Assembly: GCA_947466225.1 (NCBI GenBank)
Contig: CANIBL010000022.1
Span: forward strand, 1 to 35,487
Reading direction: 5' to 3'
Length of the DNA: 35,487 bases
Origin: Deltaproteobacteria bacterium
GTDB lineage: Bacteria > Bdellovibrionota_B > Oligoflexia > Oligoflexales > Bog-1112
The notes below the pieces were generated by a model. It was not told the origin of the DNA, ran no database searches, and worked only from the letters and a program-made list of their open reading frames with translations. A program made the position numbers and the translations under genes. Positions within the stretch are counted from its first letter, which is position 1. The number at the start of each line of letters is the position of its first letter. Below are positions 17,489 through 26,030 of this stretch, piece after piece.

Positions 17489-19549
17489 TCACTCCACAAT
17501 AAAACTCTGACTGCTTCCCTCCAAGGGAAACACTACTCTGCGTAAAGCGGGCTTGTAGTTACCTCGATGTACGATGCGATAGTGCCCAGGGGCTATCGAA
17601 AGGGGAATTTCCCAGGAGACCGTCGCTTTGGAACAAGCGTGGAAACAACCTGATCCGCTTCTGCGTGACCATTCATATCGGGTTCGATCATCCGAGTCAA
17701 AGAGAATAGAGACCCATCTATTGTCCTGGTATTGCTGGATTACGAGGAAGCTATCTTCAATACGGTAGTCATTTTTCGGGTGTCCTGTAACGAAACTCGC
17801 TTGTGCGGTTTCGCCTCGATGATAGCGTGGTTTTGGTTGTTGCAGCACATCTCCAAATGTGTGCTTGGTTCCGGGGCGATCGAGTATAACACCGGGTCGA
17901 AAATCAGAGAACTGGGCCAAGTTCCATACTGGTGCCGGCTCGGTATGTATGGCAGGACCTTGGTTTGCCATCGAGAGTGCGAGTTGGGTAAAAATTTGTA
18001 CATACGCTGAAAAAGTATGAGGGCCATACAGAGTATGAGCGCCTGCATAATACTGGGTTTGATATTCTTCAAAAGTTGTCACGTAGCCGGAGTATGCGTT
18101 CGCAAGTCCAGAGACCACGACATGTTCGACGCCCAAGGGGCGCAAAATCTCGCCTACTTGTTGCCGCAAGCGATAACCAGCCATGGTAGAGATTTCTGCC
18201 GGTGCTGCCACAATGGCAAGGGAGCCGATGCGATGGAGTTGAAAGGGGAGTTTTTCTGCGGTCCATGCGCCCCATCGATACGGTGCCATACCGGTAGCCA
18301 AGAGAACGGGTTTGGCTCCGTGGCAAGCGGCTTGAGCCGGAGAGGAAATCAGGGGGCTAAAAAGCTTCTGAATTACCGGCAGAGTAGACCATCGAAACGG
18401 ATCGCCTTTTTTCATCCCCTCATAAAACCCAGGTACGCCGCTTGGGCCATCTAAGGTGGCGCCCGCAGCAAAGGAGAGTCCAAGGGCTGCCTGACACAAT
18501 CGTGTGTCTGTAGTGCCTGTGAAGGCTTTATCAATCAAAAACCCCGGCATTTTGACCCATACGCTGCGAGAGTCGAGGATCGGTGCTACAGTTTCCGTGG
18601 CAGTTTGCAGCAGTCGGGTGGCATGCACATATTGCTTATCTGCTACGATGCGATTTTTTTCGAATTCTGATAAAGGGCTGCTTTCTGCCGTGAAAAAATT
18701 GGGGCTCACATCCCCTTCTGCTTCATTGGCAAATCCGGAGACAAATCCTGGGTTTTGTTTTTGCCCCTCTCTTTCCATCCAAAGGGAAGCCAGGCCTTTG
18801 TTATCCGAGCTAATCAGGTGATTGCTATGGGTGATGGAGGTGGGATGTACGGCAAACCAGTTGAGAGCTCCGATGGGTCGAGGGGAGTTTACTTCTTCCA
18901 GTTTTAACAAGCTCATCAGGGGATTTCGTTTTTCTTGTAGCAATTGAAAAAGAAGGGGATCTCGTGTAGGGCGTTGGAGTTCTTTATTTTGAACAAAAGC
19001 GATGGGATTGCGGTTGATGCTGCTTTCGAGTAAAGGGGATTCATCGAAGAGAATGCGAGCGAATTTTCGCGTTTGATGGGCTGCTTGAAGGGCACGCAAC
19101 ATTCCTTCTACAATGGTCATGACATTTTTTTGTGAAACACCGTAGGTAGTCAAGTTATAGAGGTTGTAGGGCATATATCCACCGGGCCCAGAATGCGTGT
19201 GGGTGGCCAGTAGGAGGAGATTTTCATCGGAAAGGTTCGATAGTCCATATTGTGGCAATCGCTTTATCACCTCCCCTTTAATGAGGTCTGAAATCATAGC
19301 AAGATCGGCTACAATGACGCCGAGAGATTTTCCTGATTGAGCCTCGTGGAACCAAAAAGCCCTTGCATAAAGGCGGGTATGAATACCTGTGGTATCTTGA
19401 AGTAAGGCTCCATATCCCATCATGCCTTGTTCTCCTGCTGGGCCTGTAATATCGGATTTTCCTACGCCTGCTTCCCATCCAGTTGCAGGTAAATAAAGAG
19501 GAATTCCCACTGCTAGCGCCACTAGCATCCATCGGACCAAAATTACCAT
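17489..19549 (-). CDS. Neutral/alkaline ceramidase, secreted
   Basis: This enzyme hydrolyses the N-acyl bond of ceramide to sphingosine and fatty acid. The 686-aa product is about the length of Pseudomonas aeruginosa ceramidase. It shows the zinc-site motif THTHSGPGGY (H117, H119), NWFAVHPTS (H235) and the nucleophile motif EGDVSPN with S282. The N-terminus (VRWMLVALAVGIPLYLPATG) is a signal peptide, so it acts in the periplasm or outside the cell. AGGAAA precedes the ATG. It is the first gene of a three-gene operon with the membrane protein and prlC. Known bacterial homologues act on host or environmental sphingolipids, and some lineages, including Myxococcota, make their own sphingolipids. 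Which role applies here cannot be told from sequence. Confidence 0.92.
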   Translation of the reverse strand: MVILVRWMLVALAVGIPLYLPATGWEAGVGKSDITGPAGEQGMMGYGALLQDTTGIHTRLYARAFWFHEAQSGKSLGVIVADLAMISDLIKGEVIKRLPQYGLSNLSDENLLLLATHTHSGPGGYMPYNLYNLTTYGVSQKNVMTIVEGMLRALQAAHQTRKFARILFDESPLLESSINRNPIAFVQNKELQRPTRDPLLFQLLQEKRNPLMSLLKLEEVNSPRPIGALNWFAVHPTSITHSNHLISSDNKGLASLWMEREGQKQNPGFVSGFANEAEGDVSPNFFTAESSPLSEFEKNRIVADKQYVHATRLLQTATETVAPILDSRSVWVKMPGFLIDKAFTGTTDTRLCQAALGLSFAAGATLDGPSGVPGFYEGMKKGDPFRWSTLPVIQKLFSPLISSPAQAACHGAKPVLLATGMAPYRWGAWTAEKLPFQLHRIGSLAIVAAPAEISTMAGYRLRQQVGEILRPLGVEHVVVSGLANAYSGYVTTFEEYQTQYYAGAHTLYGPHTFSAYVQIFTQLALSMANQGPAIHTEPAPVWNLAQFSDFRPGVILDRPGTKHTFGDVLQQPKPRYHRGETAQASFVTGHPKNDYRIEDSFLVIQQYQDNRWVSILFDSDDRTRYEWSRRSGSGCFHACSKATVSWEIPLSIAPGHYRIVHRGNYKPALRRVVFPLEGSSQSFIVE

Positions 19550-19568
19550 GCAGATTTCCTTTCTTTGG

Positions 19569-19604
19569 TATACGATATTCTCCTATGGTAAGCCTCATCG
19601 TATA
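19569..19604. promoter_or_regulatory. Dyad in the divergent ceramidase / glycosyltransferase promoter gap
   Basis: TATACGAT (19569-19576) and ATCGTATA (19597-19604) are perfect inverted 8-mers in the 77-bp gap between two divergent genes. Interleaved with them is a TCCTAT / ATAGGA pair. The placement suits an operator controlling both genes, or simply overlapping -10 elements. I could not assign -35/-10 pairs confidently. Confidence 0.4.
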
Positions 19605-19626
19605 GGATGACAAAACATATAAAGAA

Positions 19627-20724
19627 ATGATGATTATGCAGATTGAACTATCCGTCATTATTCCGACCTATAACGAGAAAAGCAACATTTCTGTGATTCT
19701 CGATCGAATTGTCCAGACGCTGGAAGGTAAGCTTACCTTTGAAATTTTGGTGGTTGATGATGATTCTCCCGATCAAACATGGGCTGTAGTTAAGCAACGA
19801 GGCCAGCTCGATCCGCGTATTCGTTTGCTGCGTCGAATTGGGCGACGAGGTCTCTCCTCCGCTGTGGTCGAAGGCTTTAGCTCGGCACAAGGTAAGACCA
19901 TGGCGGTCATCGATGCAGATTTGCAACACGACGAGCGCATTTTACCGGAGATGTATGCTGCCTCTCAGGAAGCCAATTTGGTGGTGGGCTCTCGTAAGGT
20001 AGAAGGCGGTAGCATTGAGAATTGGAGTTGGTTGCGCCGGGGGGTATCCAATATTGCGACGATGTTAGCTAAAATCTTTTTGGTTACGCCGCTCAAAGAT
20101 CCGATGAGCGGATTCTTTCTCATACGACGGGAGCTCTTTACTCGAATCGAGTCGGAAATCAATCCCCGAGGATTTAAAATTTTGTTGGAAATTTTGCATC
20201 GTTCGAAGGAAAAGAAAATCAAAGAAATTGGATATACGTTTCGTCCTCGCGTAGCAGGTGTGAGCAAATTGAGTACCAGCACCATTTTTGATTTTCTCTT
20301 TAGCCTGCTGGAATTGCGATTGGGGCGTGTGGTCTCTCTTCGATTTCTTAGTTATGCGGCAGTGGGTGTCACAGGTGTAGGCGTGAATCTTGCGACTTTA
20401 TGGGGCTTGCATGAAGAGTTGCATCTATCAGAGTCCTTTTCTCTTGCTATTGCCATTTTCCTCTCGATGGTATCCAATTTTTTTCTCAACAACTACTATA
20501 CGTTTCATGATTATGCCCTTCGAGAAAAGGCATTGTGGATCGGGTTTTTGCAATTTTTACTGGTGTGCTCTGTTGGTGCATTGATTAACTATGCGCTTAC
20601 GCAATTTTGCGTGAGTCATGGCGGTAATCTATATGCATCAGATTTATTGGGGATCTCTGTGGCAACGGTTTGGAACTACCTTGTGAATCAACGTGTCACA
20701 TGGGGGCGGTCAGATTATTTGTAA
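19627..20724 (+). CDS. Polyprenol-phosphate glycosyltransferase fused to a GtrA domain
   Basis: The N-terminal part (about 1-230) is a GT2 family Dpm1/GtrB-like enzyme with SVIIPTYNEKSNI, VVDDDSPD (acidic nucleotide-sugar site) and DADLQHD (metal-binding DXD-type). These enzymes move mannose or glucose from a nucleotide sugar to polyprenyl phosphate. The C-terminal 130 residues contain four hydrophobic spans (around FLSYAAVGVTGVGVNLATL, AIAIFLSMVSNFFLNNYY, FLQFLLVCSVGALINYAL and LLGISVATVWNYLVNQ), typical of GtrA. Together they supply lipid-linked sugars for glycan or lipid A-type decoration. The ATG at 19627 has only a weak AAAGA; starts at 19630 or 19636 are possible. It is divergent from the ceramidase operon. 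Confidence 0.88.
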   Translation: MMIMQIELSVIIPTYNEKSNISVILDRIVQTLEGKLTFEILVVDDDSPDQTWAVVKQRGQLDPRIRLLRRIGRRGLSSAVVEGFSSAQGKTMAVIDADLQHDERILPEMYAASQEANLVVGSRKVEGGSIENWSWLRRGVSNIATMLAKIFLVTPLKDPMSGFFLIRRELFTRIESEINPRGFKILLEILHRSKEKKIKEIGYTFRPRVAGVSKLSTSTIFDFLFSLLELRLGRVVSLRFLSYAAVGVTGVGVNLATLWGLHEELHLSESFSLAIAIFLSMVSNFFLNNYYTFHDYALREKALWIGFLQFLLVCSVGALINYALTQFCVSHGGNLYASDLLGISVATVWNYLVNQRVTWGRSDYL

Positions 20725-20765
20725 TGATTCCGGTCGTTTCATGCATAGATTCCATTCTATCGCTG

Positions 20766-20771
20766 TATAAT
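20766..20771 (+). promoter_or_regulatory. Putative -10 element for the NADAR lipoprotein gene
   Basis: A perfect TATAAT sits 53 bp before the ATG at 20824, in the 99-bp gap after the glycosyltransferase. No good -35 box is seen 16-18 bp upstream. An independent promoter for the lipoprotein is plausible but not certain. Confidence 0.35.
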
Positions 20772-20823
20772 GAAAAGGGTTTCTTTGGTGGCGAGAGATG
20801 TGTGTTAGTGCAAGGGGAGCGAT

Positions 20824-22092
20824 ATGCCATTTTTTCTTTTCATTGTGATATCATTTGGAGGGCTGGCGTGTCGAACTAGTTCCTCTTCCTCTGACGACGC
20901 ACCGGCTTTGAGTCCTCCTCGCTCCACATTTACCCCTGCTCCCCCCCCTTCTCACCCGACTGATGTTCCGTCGCCAGAAGATCATACAAGGCCGGTGCCA
21001 ACTCCTTCTGATTCCGGCTCTGGCCATATCCCGGATACTGCACCTGTCCCGACTACGCCTTCAAGCCATACGCCGGCGCCCACTCCTGCTGGTCCTTCAG
21101 GCCATACGCCTGCGCCTACTCTTGGAGCAAAAGCCGGCGTTGGAGAGTGGTACCGAAAGGTTTTTCACGATGCTCATGGTCATGAGGTGGCTGTGTATGC
21201 TCAAGAATGGAATGTACGTACGATGGGGTTGCCTCCGGGGAAAGCCCAACAATCTGGAGTTGACTATACGAAACGGGTGGCCTTCTATGGGGGAGCAGAA
21301 GGCCCCACCATGCAAGCTATAGACGGTGCAGGATCCGCCATCCAAGACCGCTATGCAGGCAATGCATTCTTGGGAAATTTTTATGAAGTGGACGGAGGTA
21401 TTGCGTACATCAGTCAAGGCATGCATTATATGTTTCGCAACTCAGAGGCTCTCTTTCAAGGGATGAAATATGAGGCGATCTGGGCAATGCAATTGTCACA
21501 TGCGGTAAAAGCTGCGCTTATGGCGCAGCAAACCTTGTTTTCTAGGGAGGTACAGCTTGCGTTAGCAAACGCTACCTGTACCTATGCAGAGATGTTTGAA
21601 GCGGCCAATGGAGAGGATGCGTATCAGCTAACCAAGCAACGTAGCCCTTCTTTTTTTGGCTCATTGGGCCACACGCCTACAATGTTAGTCGGGATTACCC
21701 CAACAGATCCATTCCCATTTCCCAGAGGTTCACCAAACCAACCTTGGGATGTCCAACGCAATGCAAAGATGAAAAGTGCCTTGGAAGCAAAATTCACAAA
21801 TGGAAAGCTAGCTGATCGTCTGCAAGCAACCGGCAGTGCTTATTTAGAAGAGGAACGTCCCAGCACGGTTCAAGATACATACTGGTCTGTATATCGAGAT
21901 AACACCGGTAAGATTCCTGTTAGAAGTAAAGGCGAGAATATATTGGGCGAAATTTTGATGCAGATACGGGCAGAAAAATGGGGGGCTGAATTTCATGATC
22001 GTCTTGATACGTGGGATCATTTTTATCCCAATGAAGTACGACGAGAAGTGGTGAAATCAAACGGAACTTTGGTTCATACAATCGCGCATTGA
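20824..22092 (+). CDS. Lipoprotein with proline-rich linker and NADAR/YbiA-like domain
   Basis: The 422-aa product has a short lipoprotein signal (MPFFLFIVISFGGLAC; lipid Cys 16). A Ser/Pro/Thr-rich linker (about 17-100) follows, with imperfect repeats of SGHTPAPT. Then comes a folded domain that fits NADAR (YbiA/DUF1768). It has GNFY (184-187), the NSEALFQGMKY motif (206-216; compare SEHxxQAxK in YbiA), and the C-terminal signature WDVQRNAKMKSALEAKF ... LQATG ... LEE ... WSVYRD ... GENILGEILMQIR (about 308-382). Known NADAR proteins are cytoplasmic N-glycosidases acting on riboflavin intermediates or on ADP-ribosyl adducts. Here the domain would be exported and anchored. A loop between about 265 and 307 is longer than usual. 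AAGGGGAG precedes the ATG. The family call is by eye. Confidence 0.72.
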   Translation: MPFFLFIVISFGGLACRTSSSSSDDAPALSPPRSTFTPAPPPSHPTDVPSPEDHTRPVPTPSDSGSGHIPDTAPVPTTPSSHTPAPTPAGPSGHTPAPTLGAKAGVGEWYRKVFHDAHGHEVAVYAQEWNVRTMGLPPGKAQQSGVDYTKRVAFYGGAEGPTMQAIDGAGSAIQDRYAGNAFLGNFYEVDGGIAYISQGMHYMFRNSEALFQGMKYEAIWAMQLSHAVKAALMAQQTLFSREVQLALANATCTYAEMFEAANGEDAYQLTKQRSPSFFGSLGHTPTMLVGITPTDPFPFPRGSPNQPWDVQRNAKMKSALEAKFTNGKLADRLQATGSAYLEEERPSTVQDTYWSVYRDNTGKIPVRSKGENILGEILMQIRAEKWGAEFHDRLDTWDHFYPNEVRREVVKSNGTLVHTIAH

Positions 22093-22130
22093 GGGCGATG
22101 TCCATACGGCCTGCGGCCATGGCCATGATG
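22091..22130. repeat. Dispersed GC-rich hairpin repeat (copy 1)
   Basis: GAGGGCGATGTCCATACGGC and the following CTGCGGCCATGGCCATGATG form a GC-rich hairpin between the convergent lipoprotein and RIO kinase genes. It closely resembles 30223-30260 downstream of tRNA-Val. It could stop transcription from either side, but no T-run follows it. Confidence 0.55.
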
Positions 22131-22146
22131 AATGTTCAGACAGTTT

Positions 22147-22986
22147 CTAAGACAGTCGTTCCTTCCGTTTCTGTTCTTCGATATTTACATCTTCAATGGT
22201 ACGCAACAGGTCGGTAAGGTTCACCCGTTTGGTGCTTTCTTCAAATTGGCCTGTGAGTTTGGTATCCGGTGTCAACTTGCCTTTTTTGTACAGCAACCAA
22301 ATTTCTTTCTCATACTTTGTCGAGAGGAGTTCTGGGGCGAACTGACCAAAGTAGAGTGTTAAATTTTGGATATCTCGCGCCAAAAGTCGTTCGGCTTGGT
22401 TGTTACCCGACGCTTGGATCGCTTGAGGCAAGTCGATGATGACGGGACCCTTGGCACCTAGAAGCAGATTATACTCCGATAAATCGCCGTGTATAATGCC
22501 AGCGCAGAGCATACGGACAATATCCTGCATCAAAGTCAGATGATATTCGCGGGCTTTTTCTGGCGTAAACGTGACATCATGCAGCCGCGGCGCAGGATTT
22601 CCCTCCTCGTCGACCACAAGCTCCATGAGCAAAACCCCGTCCAAAAAGGTATAAGTTGCAGGCACCCGAACGCCGGCAGCTTGGAGTTGGGTTAATGCTT
22701 GAACTTCCATATTTTGCCAGGCTTCTTCTTGCTCTTCCCTGCCATATCGGGTTTTCTTTTCCATAGCGCGAGATCGGCGGCTGTTGCGTACGCTTCGGCC
22801 TTCTGTATAGACGGTGCGATGGCGAAAGCTGCGTTGGGTTGCATCTTTATATACTTTGGCGCAACGAATCACTTCGCCGCAAAGCACGACGTAGACATCG
22901 GCTTCTTTTCCGCTCATGAGACGGCTCACGACTTCGGTTATGACTCCAGCCTGCACTACAGAGGTAAGAGATTTTGGTACTTTCAT
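22147..22986 (-). CDS. RIO-type serine protein kinase
   Basis: This is an atypical protein kinase/ATPase of the RIO1 family. The 279-aa product has the nucleotide loop SGKEADVYV (25-33), the ATP lysine K44 in CAKVYK, catalytic HGDLSEYN (H166, D168, N173) and metal-binding D185 in IDLPQA. The long basic insert RSFRHRTVYTEGRSVRNSRR (about 52-71) fits RIO1 rather than RIO2. RIO kinases act in ribosome maturation in archaea and eukaryotes; the bacterial role is not settled. The frame is open to 23052, but the ATG at 22986 gives the compact family N-terminus and has AAGGA about 11 bases upstream. The C-terminal tail is charged (EEQKRKERLS). Confidence 0.88.
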   Translation of the reverse strand: MKVPKSLTSVVQAGVITEVVSRLMSGKEADVYVVLCGEVIRCAKVYKDATQRSFRHRTVYTEGRSVRNSRRSRAMEKKTRYGREEQEEAWQNMEVQALTQLQAAGVRVPATYTFLDGVLLMELVVDEEGNPAPRLHDVTFTPEKAREYHLTLMQDIVRMLCAGIIHGDLSEYNLLLGAKGPVIIDLPQAIQASGNNQAERLLARDIQNLTLYFGQFAPELLSTKYEKEIWLLYKKGKLTPDTKLTGQFEESTKRVNLTDLLRTIEDVNIEEQKRKERLS

Positions 22987-23023
22987 CGAATGAGAATCCT
23001 TCGGTCGCAAGCCTAATGGGTCA

Positions 23024-23066
23024 GTGGAAACGAGCTGTGCAGTGTGCCACACCCGCCTTTCTGCGC
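23024..23066. repeat. Possible degenerate MITE-end remnant
   Basis: GGAAACGAGCTGTGCAGT at 23026-23043, followed by a CCCGCCTT segment, resembles the 40-bp end of the element at 13452 with several mismatches. It lies in the gap between the RIO kinase and the gene upstream of it. No second end was found nearby. Confidence 0.3.
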
Positions 23067-23088
23067 AAGGGAAAAATCAGCTAACAGC

Positions 23089-23748
23089 CTAAGAAGAAGA
23101 AAGTGTCTCCGCAACCGAAGGCGTTTCCTCTGCGGTGCGGATTTCTTCCCACAAGCTAGGAGACGTTGGCTTTTCGAGGATTGGTTCGGGGGTAAAAAGC
23201 CCAGCAGCGGCCATTTCGTCGAGCCAAGCAAAGGTGCTGGTCTCCCCTGTGATTTCCGCCGCATGCTGTCGACGCTCTTGGGCCAACGCCGTACGCAAGG
23301 CATCCCATTCATATGATTTTGGCTGGTAGGTTGGGGTGAGTTGTTGCAAAAGATGGGTAATTTCGCTGCGGGAGAGTACCTGGGCTTGAAGGCGATAGGG
23401 GGTGAAAAACCGCAAATGCGCGCGGGTTTTTCGATCTGTGGGGTCTAACGTGGCCACAGTTAGCGTGGTGCCCTGTAGAGAAAGCGGCACTATTTCTAGC
23501 GTTTCCATAAGGGCCAGGGGGAGTAGAGGATTTTGACGGAGCGCGGAAAGAGGCACTTGTGTAGGAGAAAGTCGCGTGCAACCAGTTCGCTCCGCGACCC
23601 AATCTGCCAGTGGAGCCTCTGCAAAAAGCCCGATGCCCAAAAGGGCATGGATCAGGGTGCACCCTTGAGAAAGGGCGGACTTTTCGAGAAGCTTGGCTTC
23701 TTTCTGAGATACCAATCGCTCTCGAATCAAATGTGCGATGAGGGGCAC
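23089..23748 (-). CDS. Stand-alone type II secretion E N-domain (T2SSE_N/MshEN-like) protein
   Basis: The 219-aa product begins with a helical module (LIRERLVSQKEAKLLEKSAL ... LIHALLGIGLFAEAPLADWV). A domain resembling the GspE/MshE N-terminal fold follows: LALMETLEIVPLSLQGTTL, VATLDPTDRKT, then a helix about QVLSRSEITHLLQQL. There is no ATPase domain, and the C-terminal 75 residues are acidic and low complexity. In GspE/MshE this N-domain links the ATPase to the inner-membrane platform, and some versions bind cyclic-di-GMP. Stand-alone versions are, as I recall, common in Myxococcota. The start is GTG at 23748 with a perfect GGAGG six bases away; there is no ATG alternative as good. Confidence 0.6.
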   Translation of the reverse strand: MPLIAHLIRERLVSQKEAKLLEKSALSQGCTLIHALLGIGLFAEAPLADWVAERTGCTRLSPTQVPLSALRQNPLLPLALMETLEIVPLSLQGTTLTVATLDPTDRKTRAHLRFFTPYRLQAQVLSRSEITHLLQQLTPTYQPKSYEWDALRTALAQERRQHAAEITGETSTFAWLDEMAAAGLFTPEPILEKPTSPSLWEEIRTAEETPSVAETLSSS

Positions 23749-23932
23749 AGAGGTCCTCCGTATGGGCTTTATTCGAAGAGAAGAAGAGCGCTGATTTGAC
23801 CAGCCCTTGCGAGGCGCGCGAAAAAGGATTTCCCTTCCCCCCTACACTCGTACTAAGATGCAGCCTATGTGACTCGACTGCACCGTCCCTTCATTATACC
23901 TGATGCATACGCGATATAAGGATTTTTTCTCC

Positions 23933-24745
23933 ATGTCGACCCATAAAGATCAGCTGAAAAACCTCAAAGGCCCCGATACATTCCAGATCAAGATCTACAA
24001 ACTCGCGGATCGCGCTTTACTGTATCGCAAACCCATTTTTCTCACCCTGATTCCCATTATCGGTATTGGTGCCGCTATTGGGGGATGGCAGTGGTATCGC
24101 GGTCAGCAGCGCCTGCAATTACAAGCAGATCTAGCGAAGATTGAGTTAGGGTATCGAGAAGAAGCAGACAAGACAGACAAAGAGCGGGAAAAGCTTCACG
24201 AAAAGCTTATGACCATGGCTCCCAAAAAAGAGAAGGCAGATCCAGCCAAGGAGCCACCTCTCACCCCAGATCAAGAAAAACTGCAGAAACAAATCGAAGC
24301 ATTGAAGCCAGATCATACAGAATCTACGAAAAAATTCTTGGCTTTTTACCAGGGGCATAAAACAGAGGCTGCCGGCCGAGCTGCTGCGCTTCATGTGGTA
24401 AAACTCTATCTGGAGGACCGTGATGTAAAATCAGCCACTCCTTTGTTAGCAGAAATTTTGCAGCCAGCCTCTAGCGAAACCTTTGATCAGCTCTATGTGC
24501 GTATGCTGTATGTATCCGTGCTCGAGGAGCAAGGGCAATTTGATACTGCATTGGCAGAAGTAGATAAGGCCATTCCATTGGCATCGGACAGTTTTGTACC
24601 CGAAGTGCTCTTGGTGAAAAGCCGTCTTCTCTATGCGACATCAAAGAAAAAAGAAGCCCTCGAGGCGTTGGATGCGCTAATTTCCAAACATGAGACCGCC
24701 CCTGAAGCACAAAAAGCCCGCGCGCTTAAAGCCTTGTGGAAATAG
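23933..24745 (+). CDS. Membrane-anchored TPR-like protein (YfgM-like position and layout)
   Basis: The 270-aa product has one N-terminal membrane segment (about 33-56, IFLTLIPIIGIGAAIGGWQW). A coiled-coil/charged region follows (REEADKTDKEREKLHEKL), then tetratricopeptide-like helices to the C-terminus. This layout and its place directly in front of a PQQ-propeller gene match yfgM-bamB in Proteobacteria, where YfgM works with the translocon and periplasmic chaperones. The similarity is in architecture rather than obvious sequence identity. An upstream ATG at 23903 lacks a ribosome binding site; the ATG at 23933 has AAGGA about 10 bases upstream. The next gene starts 16 bp after its stop. Confidence 0.65.
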   Translation: MSTHKDQLKNLKGPDTFQIKIYKLADRALLYRKPIFLTLIPIIGIGAAIGGWQWYRGQQRLQLQADLAKIELGYREEADKTDKEREKLHEKLMTMAPKKEKADPAKEPPLTPDQEKLQKQIEALKPDHTESTKKFLAFYQGHKTEAAGRAAALHVVKLYLEDRDVKSATPLLAEILQPASSETFDQLYVRMLYVSVLEEQGQFDTALAEVDKAIPLASDSFVPEVLLVKSRLLYATSKKKEALEALDALISKHETAPEAQKARALKALWK

Positions 24746-24761
24746 GAAGGGAAAATCTCCC

Positions 24762-25943
24762 ATGCAGTATTTGTTTCGTTTTTCCGGTAGCTGGATGCTA
24801 GTCTCTTTTCTCTTGGGTTTCTCTCCATATCCTGTGGAGCGGGGGATTTTTTCTACGCCTACGTTCTATCAAAAACAAGCACAGCGGCCGTTTCATACCC
24901 ATTCCTTCTTGCTCCCGACAGATTCTATCGTAGATCGGCAGAAGCCGTTGGCCCTTGTCGAGTATGGGGGCTGGATCTGTGCCCATGAGATGTGGATTGG
25001 GGCTCTCAGTGAAGAATGGGTGGGGGCTCTTTCTCTGCAAGGATTTCAGGTTCGCTGGACCATTCCAAATGCAGGGGGGCTCACCACAGAGCCGGTTGTG
25101 GTGGAGAACAAGTGGGTATTTTTTTCCTTTCGCAATGGGTCGGTAGTAAAAGTTGACTTGGTTTCGGGGGCTATTGCCTGGACCGCGACGTTAGATGCCT
25201 ATGCCAATCGCAAAATGATACGCGCCCAAGAGAAATGGCTGGTCTCCACGGCAACCGGCAATCTCTATGCCTTGAATCTACAAACGAGCAAAGTGGAATG
25301 GATAGCAAACTTGGGCTCCCTTCGTGATTTGACACTGCGTGGTTTGGCTGCTCCGGTCTTGTTTGAAGATCGTATTTATATTGGATCTGCTGATGGAGAA
25401 ATCCTTGCGATTCAGGTTGAAACGGGCAATCTTCTATGGAAGCAGAATCCTTTTCCTACGGCGCAAACGGGACAGCATCATTTTTCCGATATCCTAGGCG
25501 AGATGCTCTTGCTGAAAGGTAAAGAGCTGCTCTTTACCCGAAATGATGGTTTTATCGGTACACTGCATGTGGATACACAAGCCGCGCAACCATGGATTTC
25601 CGCGGAAAAGGGAGGGCATGCCACAACAGCGCAGTTTCGAGAAAATCGCTACTACGTCGGTACGCTGGAAGGTATGGTCGCTGCCTACGATACAGAAACC
25701 CAATCTCGATTGTGGGAGACAGAGTTGGGGTATGTACCCGCTAGCCTCACCATTGGGGAGAAGTATTTATACGCTATCGGAACTGAAGGGAAAGTTACAT
25801 CGCTCCAGGTTCAAGGTGGTGCTATACATTGGACTGAGGATTTAGAGGGGGCGCTTGCACCAACCCCAGTCTACGTTCCCTCCCACCATACGCTCTATGT
25901 CACAGCCCCGACCGGGTACTTTTACGGGTATTTGGCGCCGTAG
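24762..25943 (+). CDS. PQQ-repeat beta-propeller protein, BamB-like
   Basis: The 393-aa product has a hydrophobic signal-like N-terminus (MQYLFRFSGSWMLVSFLLGF). Repeated WD/PQQ-type blades follow, each with a GxxYALNxxTGxxxW pattern: GNLYALNLQTSKVEW, GEILAIQVETGNLLW, GMVAAYDTETQSRLW and GKVTSLQVQGGAIHW. This is the BamB-type propeller that assists outer-membrane protein assembly. Unlike E. coli BamB there is no lipobox cysteine at the end of the signal region. GGAAGG precedes the ATG, and it is in one unit with the TPR-like gene. In many Proteobacteria der follows; here a convergent unknown gene follows instead. Confidence 0.72.
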   Translation: MQYLFRFSGSWMLVSFLLGFSPYPVERGIFSTPTFYQKQAQRPFHTHSFLLPTDSIVDRQKPLALVEYGGWICAHEMWIGALSEEWVGALSLQGFQVRWTIPNAGGLTTEPVVVENKWVFFSFRNGSVVKVDLVSGAIAWTATLDAYANRKMIRAQEKWLVSTATGNLYALNLQTSKVEWIANLGSLRDLTLRGLAAPVLFEDRIYIGSADGEILAIQVETGNLLWKQNPFPTAQTGQHHFSDILGEMLLLKGKELLFTRNDGFIGTLHVDTQAAQPWISAEKGGHATTAQFRENRYYVGTLEGMVAAYDTETQSRLWETELGYVPASLTIGEKYLYAIGTEGKVTSLQVQGGAIHWTEDLEGALAPTPVYVPSHHTLYVTAPTGYFYGYLAP

Positions 25944-25976
25944 GACATTGCATTTTTAAATTGCCTGGGAACAAAG

Positions 25977-26016
25977 TTACAGCATCTACAAAAAATAGGA
26001 ATGTAACATGCTGTAA
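25977..26016. repeat. Inverted repeat between convergent genes
   Basis: TTACAGCAT (25977-25985) is the exact reverse complement of ATGCTGTAA (26008-26016), with a 22-nt A-rich loop. It lies between the bamB-like stop and the end of the convergent 542-aa gene. It may act as a bidirectional transcription stop, but the stem is AT-rich and no strong T-run follows. Confidence 0.4.
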
Positions 26017-26030
26017 TTCAATTGAAAAAG

